64,000 nucleotides of DNA from the NCBI GenBank assembly GCA_010279815.1, contig QEOQ01000508.1:3683222-3747221 (forward strand), read 5' to 3'. Numbering within the stretch: the first letter of the stretch is position 1; each line of letters begins with the position of its first letter. Origin of the DNA: Brachionus plicatilis. Lineage: Eukaryota > Rotifera > Eurotatoria > Ploima > Brachionidae. The notes under the pieces are model-generated. The model did no database searches and was not told where the DNA came from. It was given only the letters and a program-made list of their open reading frames with translations. A program made the translations under genes and the position numbers. Below, in pieces: positions 58,507 to 64,000 of the stretch.

Positions 58507-60129
58507 TTTTATTTGTGTTGTTTTTTTGTCTAATTTGTATCTTAGGTTTAGAAGCGCTCAAGAAATTATATTTTTGTCAAGTTATTTTTTGATAGGGAAT
58601 TTTTAAACAATTATTCATTGAATTTTTTCAACAATAAAATTCTTTGTCATATGAAAATAAAAAAAAATTGTTTTAAAAAATTCTAGATTTTATTTTAAAA
58701 GAAATTCAAGTTCCAATTATCAGTCAACAAACAAATTAAATTCAATTTTTTATCTCTACTTATTACAGCATGAAATATTTGTCATTTTAAAATAAATTAT
58801 TTTATTAAAAAATTGATTCTAAAATTTTTGAGTCTTGTAATTTATTCTGTTAATTAATTGAATTTAATTTTTTCACTTATGTTTTTTAATCAACCCAAAG
58901 AATGTTTTGATTGTGATAAAAATTTAGCTAAAAAGAAAATTTCGGATAGAATAAAGTACTTAAATATTGACCAAATCTAAATTTACAATAAATTTATTTA
59001 AATCAACAAACTCCAACATTATTCTAAAATAATGATAAAATTTCCATTTTTAATTTGAATTTATTGATAATCGAATTTACATTAATTTGAATATGGCAAG
59101 TTTTTTTTTCTATTTTACATTTTTAGAAATAATTGCGTAATTAAATTTCAAATTTTTACATGCTTAAGAATTGAGTTTAAATTAAACAACGTAATTTTAA
59201 AATTTAAAAAAAGTTAAATAGAAAAAAAACTTGCCATATCCCTTATATGATTTCATAATTATTTTGAATATATACAAATATAAAATAAATAAAAAGCGTA
59301 AAAAATTTGAACGCAAAATATTTTTTTCAAATTTTCAAACCCCAAATTTTTCAATATTTTACTAATTTAGTTTTTTTAAAAATTAAAAAAATTTAAAACA
59401 AAAAGAAAGTGTTTGTAGAGCTTTTGGTTACTAATATTTTTTTTTCTTTTTAGAACGAAAATATTGATGTGTCCTCTATCATCAATTCAAATTCAATTTT
59501 CAAAAGTTTAAAATTTGCTTTTTTTATGTATTGTTTTTCCTTAGCAAAGATAATTCCTCTTTTTATGAAAGCTTTGACAGGAATTAAGTCGGATTTAAAG
59601 ATTGAATGATTTATAACAAAATATTTAAATTTTTTTTCAACTATTTTATAAAGTTTTCTAACAAAGAAAAAATATTATACATATGCTCCAAACTGGTTTC
59701 ATAATACATAAAATGATATTTTTAATATTTTGTTTATTTACACGACCAGAAATGAAAATAACTGATTAAAAATAAAGGTGAAAATTTTTAAAATAAAAAA
59801 ATTAATTTATTTAATTTAATGCATTTTTTTAATGTAAGACTTTAAGTCTCTCTCCTTTTCAAAATAGCTACCACAAACAGGATAAGCTACAGAGTCTTTT
59901 TTCCACTTAAATGCTTTTTTCATATTTCAAGTGTTTTTTATATAAAATTAAAATAAATAAAAAATATACCAAAACTAAAATAAATTTTTTTTTCAATATA
60001 AATTTGACTATATTAAATTTCCATCAAAAGAATTTTTTCAAATTCTTGATATGTTGAAAAAAGATACCTAAATCCTTTTCGAGAGTCGTTTTAGTAAGTT
60101 TGATAGTTCCATTTTTATTAAAGATTGTA
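58507..60129. other. Intergenic, no gene seen
   Basis: Contains the ETHE1 3' flank (AATAAA at about 58634). The remainder is AT-rich with no supported feature. Confidence 0.5.
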
Positions 60130-60760
60130 TAATCATAATTTGAATTTTTTGGACCAATACATGAGAAAGCATGTTTGGATATTTAAAAAAAAGACCGGGT
60201 GAGAGACCAGCTTGAAATAACTATGATCTTTTTCTTGTTGTAGTAAAAGCCTATCTTTTGCATCTTTAACAATTGATAAAATTTTTGTATCATCGGCATA
60301 TTTCTCACATTTATTTTTCACAACATTAGGAAGATCATTAATAAATATCAAAAATAGAAGCGGTCCAAAGACCGACCCTAGTGGGACTCCACTGGTAACT
60401 TCCAACCATTTAGACAATTATGAACTTAAAACAGCTCTCTGTTTTCTATTAGAATTAAAATCCACTACCCGGTCAATTATTAATCCATTAAAGTCATAAG
60501 GTTTGAGTTTAAAAATTAACAATCTATGTGAGACTCTGTCAAAAGCTTTTGAAAAATATGTGTAGATCATGTCAATAGATAAACCTTTACTAGGACCTAA
60601 CAAAATCTAATGACTCTAAAAGGTTTGTAGAACATGATCTCTGCGGCATAAAACCATGCTCGTAAATTATTAAAACAATCTAGTAAATTCAATACCTTTT
60701 TTGGTGTCATTATCACAGATAGTATTTGTAATTTTATTGAATACTGGGTTAAATAAGGCT
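60130..60760 (-). pseudogene. Non-LTR reverse transcriptase fragment (CR1/Jockey-like)
   Basis: Read right to left: EHGFMPQRSCSTNLLESLDF, then motif A region MIYTYFSKAFDRVSH, then VTSGVPLGSVFGPLLFLIFI with NDLP, and motif C KYADDTK. Motif A normally has an Asp just before F-SKAFD; here it is Tyr, so a catalytic residue is lost. A stop splits the frame at about 60418. A truncated, dead copy. Confidence 0.85.
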
Positions 60761-61020
60761 TTGATTTAAGACTAAAGATTAATTTTAAATCTAAATAAAT
60801 GATTCTATTATCTTTAAAAAAAATTAAAAAAAAAATATATAATAGTATTGATATATTAATTAATTATTTTAGTATCAAAAAATAAAAAAAAAATAAAGAA
60901 AAATGATGAAAAACAAAATTAATTTAGCGATTTAACTCTCAATTACAATTTATCTCTTTTTATTTTTTTTAATTTTATTTCAACCTTTTTAATTTAATTT
61001 TTTTATTTTATTTTTTATCC

Positions 61021-61048
61021 TGAAGAAGTTAGAACTCAGTACCGAAAT
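61021..61048 (+). repeat. LINE-type 3' tail remnant
   Basis: CTGAAGAAGTTAGAACTCAG followed by TACCGAAATAAA matches, in opposite orientation, the tail of the LINE at 15663-16464. It is isolated from the minus-strand fragment at 60130-60760, so probably marks a separate insertion. Confidence 0.5.
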
Positions 61049-61426
61049 AAAAAAAAAAATTAATCTCTTATGTGACTGCCACTGTCATGATTAAAGTTAT
61101 CCCTTTCAATTGATAAAAGATTTGTCTCAAATGATTTTCTGTTTGAAACTATTTTTTATAATAAATTTATTAGATGATTCGTAAGTTTTTTAATTTTTGA
61201 TAACATCCAAAGTGATTCTCAATTTAGAATTTTGAAAAATTTCAGCACAATTTCAAAACCATGATCAAAAAATCATGTGAGTTTTTACAGATTATTAATA
61301 GTCTAATTGAGAAATATAAATATCTATTAATACATATAACATCAAAAAAAATATCAATTCACTTTAATTTAAGATATTATTCTATTCATTTTAAGATATT
61401 GGAACAAATTATATTAGATGTTATAT

Positions 61427-62183
61427 TAGTGATGAAATCGAATTAGCTTTTTAGACACAAATTGAAACCTGAATAAATAAAAAATTTGAAAAGACTATTG
61501 AAAAAGTAGTATATACGAATAAAATCTTAAAAAAAGATAAATTTGAATTTATTTTTTATTTTTTTTTATTTTTGAAATTAAGTTCGAAAAGTGTCTTTTT
61601 TTAAATTAAAATTCGAACTTTACTTTGATTTAAAAAATAACTTGAATTTTAGATAAATTCAACTAATAATTTAAAAATATTAAAATTTGAATATAATATT
61701 TGAAAAATTAAGTATTAGAAAATTTAGTATTTTGTACTCTTGTAGCGTTGGTTAAATCATAACAGCTATTTTTTGGTACCTGGTAAGATGGATTTGACTA
61801 TTTTAATCCAGAAAATTTTAGAAGAGTTGAGTTGACTGGTGAAAATCTGGCACACTTTTAGTATTCAAATCGAATTGAAATTCAATTTTTTTAAAAGAAT
61901 TCTTTTTTAATTAACTTTTTTTTATCAATTATTTTTTTGATTAATTTTAATTTTCAAATATTAAATTGAATATCTATTAAATTCAGTTTTTGATCCAAAA
62001 ATTAAATATTTTCAAATATTAATTCGAATATTTTAGAGATTCAATTTTTAATTTAAATAAATTAATTTTCAAGTAAATTATTCAAAAAATTTTTATTCTA
62101 AAATTTAATTCAAACCTAATTTTCATTCGAAATGCTACTTATTCGAATATCGGTTCGAATATGCATATTCGATTTCATCACTA
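61427..62183. mobile_element. Non-autonomous hAT-like element
   Basis: Ends TAGTGATGAAATCGAATT and inverted TAGTGATGAAATCGAATA, flanked by 8-bp repeats TGTTATAT (61419-61426) and TGTTTTAT (62184-62191) that differ at one base. The TAGTG start and 8-bp duplication fit hAT. The right half repeats ATTCGAATA/TTCAAATATT motifs. No transposase is present. Confidence 0.75.
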
Positions 62184-62427
62184 TGTTTTATACATTAGAT
62201 AATTTTATAATTAAAAATTTATTTAGATAAAGCAGCCTTGATTAAAAACCGGGTAAGATAACTTAACACAATAGACCCGTAAAGTTTAATTAGTGATAAA
62301 AAAGTATTGGCCATAAAAATAAGTTATTTTGTACTTGAATCAATGGTAGTTTATTAATTAATGAAAAATCAATCTAAATTTTAAGTATTAACTTAAAGAA
62401 AAATGTAACAAAAACAATATAAATATT

Positions 62428-64000
62428 TTAAATTTTTAACAATTCTTCAAGGCTAGTTTTATTAATTAGTTTTTTACAAAATTCAATTTTAGTATTTAAA
62501 TTTTGTCTAATAGTGGCTGTAGAGCTACAATTATTTATCAAAAAATTGATTCTTACATAGTCATTGTCCATCAAGTTATTATTCTCATCTTGTTTCATGT
62601 CCATCATTTTTACATAATTTACACAAAAAAAACCATTTAGAAATTTGTTCGGCTCCAACATTTTTAATTCAGATTCATTCAGCTTGCACAGAGCACCAAG
62701 CATGTAATAAATGGTCTGGAACTCATTTATGCGATGCACAAGCTTGATATCTATTTTGAAAAATTCCTCTAAATCAACTTCATCATAAACTTTGCTGGTC
62801 ATTTTCTCATACAGAGCCAAAATTTCTGCACTCTTCTCACATCTTTCTATTTTCCTTGACAAATTTTCATCTGTCAAATCGGCATCATTGGCCACAGACT
62901 TTGAATTGGTATTTTGTCGCAGAATAAGAATTAAAAAGTTGCTCAGCAAAGCGTTGACAAACATTTGGGAATTTTTGACCGCTCTTGTTTCATCTGAAAT
63001 CATTTTTCTGTCCAGCCAATTTTGCCATAAAACCAAACTCATAAAAAACACTGTCAAGTTGTCTTTTATGCCGAACTGGTGCATTTTCTTCTCAATTTGG
63101 TCTAGGATGTTTATACATTTATTTTGCTTGTAGGTCCTATTGAACATGTCGCTGGTAATTGAGCACACGTCAATTAGACTTTGGCTAGTGGGGCTCTTGG
63201 ACCGGATGTATTCGTCAATTTGAGAGAATTTGACGCTTGATTTGGCAAACAGAATGGCATAAATGCAGTGGATAAAGTCAATGGATGGCTGGTAAGCAGA
63301 GTCCTCTTGGCAATTTTCCACAAGACAATTTATAAAAAAGCAATTCAGACTTTTAATGGTCAAAAAAAGCCGGTCAAAGTCGCCTATTTTTGAGCTGGAC
63401 TCCAAACACTCGGCAAACTTGTACTCCGAGTTCTTCATCTCGAACAGTTCAATAAGTTGGTCGATTTTTTTCAAAGCTGTGTCATGCTTGAAAACATAGC
63501 TAGACCTTACACGGCCAAAATTGGTCTCTAGTAGAATTTTTTCTTCCAGCTTCAGGTGGGCTATCAAGTGGTCCATGCATCCACCAGAAGTGTTTATCTT
63601 GTATTCTTTGAAATAGAGCGTGTTTCGCTTGAGCTCTGGGTCATCGTTGTTTCCAAGCATTATGCAAAAGTAAATCCAGGTTCTGGGTGACTCTAGGCGA
63701 AAAAAATGGACAAGCTTTTGCAAGCGGAAAACTGGAAATTTAGCCATGTCCATCTGGTGCAAATTTTCAAAAATTTTAAATGCGTACTTTGAGGACAAAT
63801 AGCCTTTTTGTAGATTGTAAACATTAAAAAAGCTCGCTTTGGACATAACTGTGAATGTTTGCTTGGCTGGGTTATGACCATTGGCATACAGGGCTATGAC
63901 ATGATCTGCGGCACCTTGGCACATGCGATAACTAATGTCCAGCTCGATCAGCAGGTTGTACAAAATGTGTCTGTTGAGTAAAGAAGGTTGTTCCCTGAGG
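62428..64000 (-). CDS. Unidentified large protein, C-terminal part, runs off the window
   Basis: An uninterrupted frame from the window edge to the stop at 62428 gives at least 523 residues; the true start lies beyond 64000 (the frame is already open at the edge, LREQPSLLNRHILYNLLIEL). It is largely alpha-helical in character, with Leu/Phe/Cys-rich amphipathic stretches, and has no signal peptide or membrane segment in this part. It may be a helical-repeat (solenoid) scaffold. A hydrophilic segment (SVANDADLTDENLSRKIERC) separates two helical blocks. Balanced codon use and length make it a real exon. I could not assign a family. Confidence 0.85.
   Translation of the reverse strand, partial: LREQPSLLNRHILYNLLIELDISYRMCQGAADHVIALYANGHNPAKQTFTVMSKASFFNVYNLQKGYLSSKYAFKIFENLHQMDMAKFPVFRLQKLVHFFRLESPRTWIYFCIMLGNNDDPELKRNTLYFKEYKINTSGGCMDHLIAHLKLEEKILLETNFGRVRSSYVFKHDTALKKIDQLIELFEMKNSEYKFAECLESSSKIGDFDRLFLTIKSLNCFFINCLVENCQEDSAYQPSIDFIHCIYAILFAKSSVKFSQIDEYIRSKSPTSQSLIDVCSITSDMFNRTYKQNKCINILDQIEKKMHQFGIKDNLTVFFMSLVLWQNWLDRKMISDETRAVKNSQMFVNALLSNFLILILRQNTNSKSVANDADLTDENLSRKIERCEKSAEILALYEKMTSKVYDEVDLEEFFKIDIKLVHRINEFQTIYYMLGALCKLNESELKMLEPNKFLNGFFCVNYVKMMDMKQDENNNLMDNDYVRINFLINNCSSTATIRQNLNTKIEFCKKLINKTSLEELLKI

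Noticed and set aside
61261..61446. 61-residue plus ORF
   Set aside because: It runs into the end of the hAT-like element and has no conserved features.
1..64000. CRISPR arrays, bacterial operons, ribosome binding sites, riboswitches
   Set aside because: The window is eukaryotic; no spaced identical repeats or bacterial signals were seen.

Overview
The window is a piece of a nuclear genome from an animal with very AT-rich DNA. Genes have canonical GT-AG introns, several of them only about 50 bp. MYRF, FAM162, HIG1-domain, chitin-binding and LRR proteins mark it as metazoan. The AT richness, compact introns and mixture of decayed transposons would fit a monogonont rotifer such as Brachionus, but that placement is inference.

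Genes in order. MYRF, a membrane-bound, self-cleaving transcription factor, lies on the minus strand at 1166-9100. I could resolve it into 13 exons that stay in frame throughout. A bacterial-type GNAT acetyltransferase without introns (minus) is at 16904-17431. Ribosomal protein uS19/RPS15 (plus) is at 22803-23533. A two-exon LRR-like type I membrane protein (minus) is at 30755-35007. Two tRNA-Ile(AAT) genes form a head-to-head palindrome at 37037-37736. An orphan single-exon gene (plus) is at 39669-40397. A secreted or anchored protein with five chitin-binding type-2 domains (plus) is at 44764-48760. FAM162 (minus) and a HIG1-domain gene (plus) are divergent and share a 258-bp gap at 51355-51612. 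ETHE1 persulfide dioxygenase (plus) is at 55728-58506. A long unidentified ORF (minus) at 62428 runs off the right edge.

Between and inside these genes lies a dense layer of transposon remains. There are hAT-like elements (3756-3977 with an exact 8-bp target duplication; 61427-62183), a MITE with a 9-bp duplication nested in a LINE fragment (2515-2825), and a 352-bp hairpin (4517-4868). Others are a pogo/Tc1-like element (11852-12511), a Merlin-type transposase inside a second inverted-repeat element (13243-14507), Tc1/mariner pieces (14604-15573, 21284-22289), LINE reverse transcriptase fragments (15663-16464, 60130-60760) and a gypsy-type gag-protease fragment (26700-28560). A GC-rich inverted repeat (9950-10535) stands out sharply from its surroundings. 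Several 100-350 bp direct duplications are also present.

Three of the genes act in mitochondria (FAM162, HIG1-domain, ETHE1) and sit within about 8 kb of each other. In vertebrates the first two families are hypoxia-linked, so the divergent pair may share a promoter; that is inference. I see no operon and no obvious pathway joining the other genes. The strongest candidates for something new are the tRNA palindrome, the divergent hypoxia pair, the GC-rich fold-back element and the coding-like patches at 18.5 and 19.4 kb.
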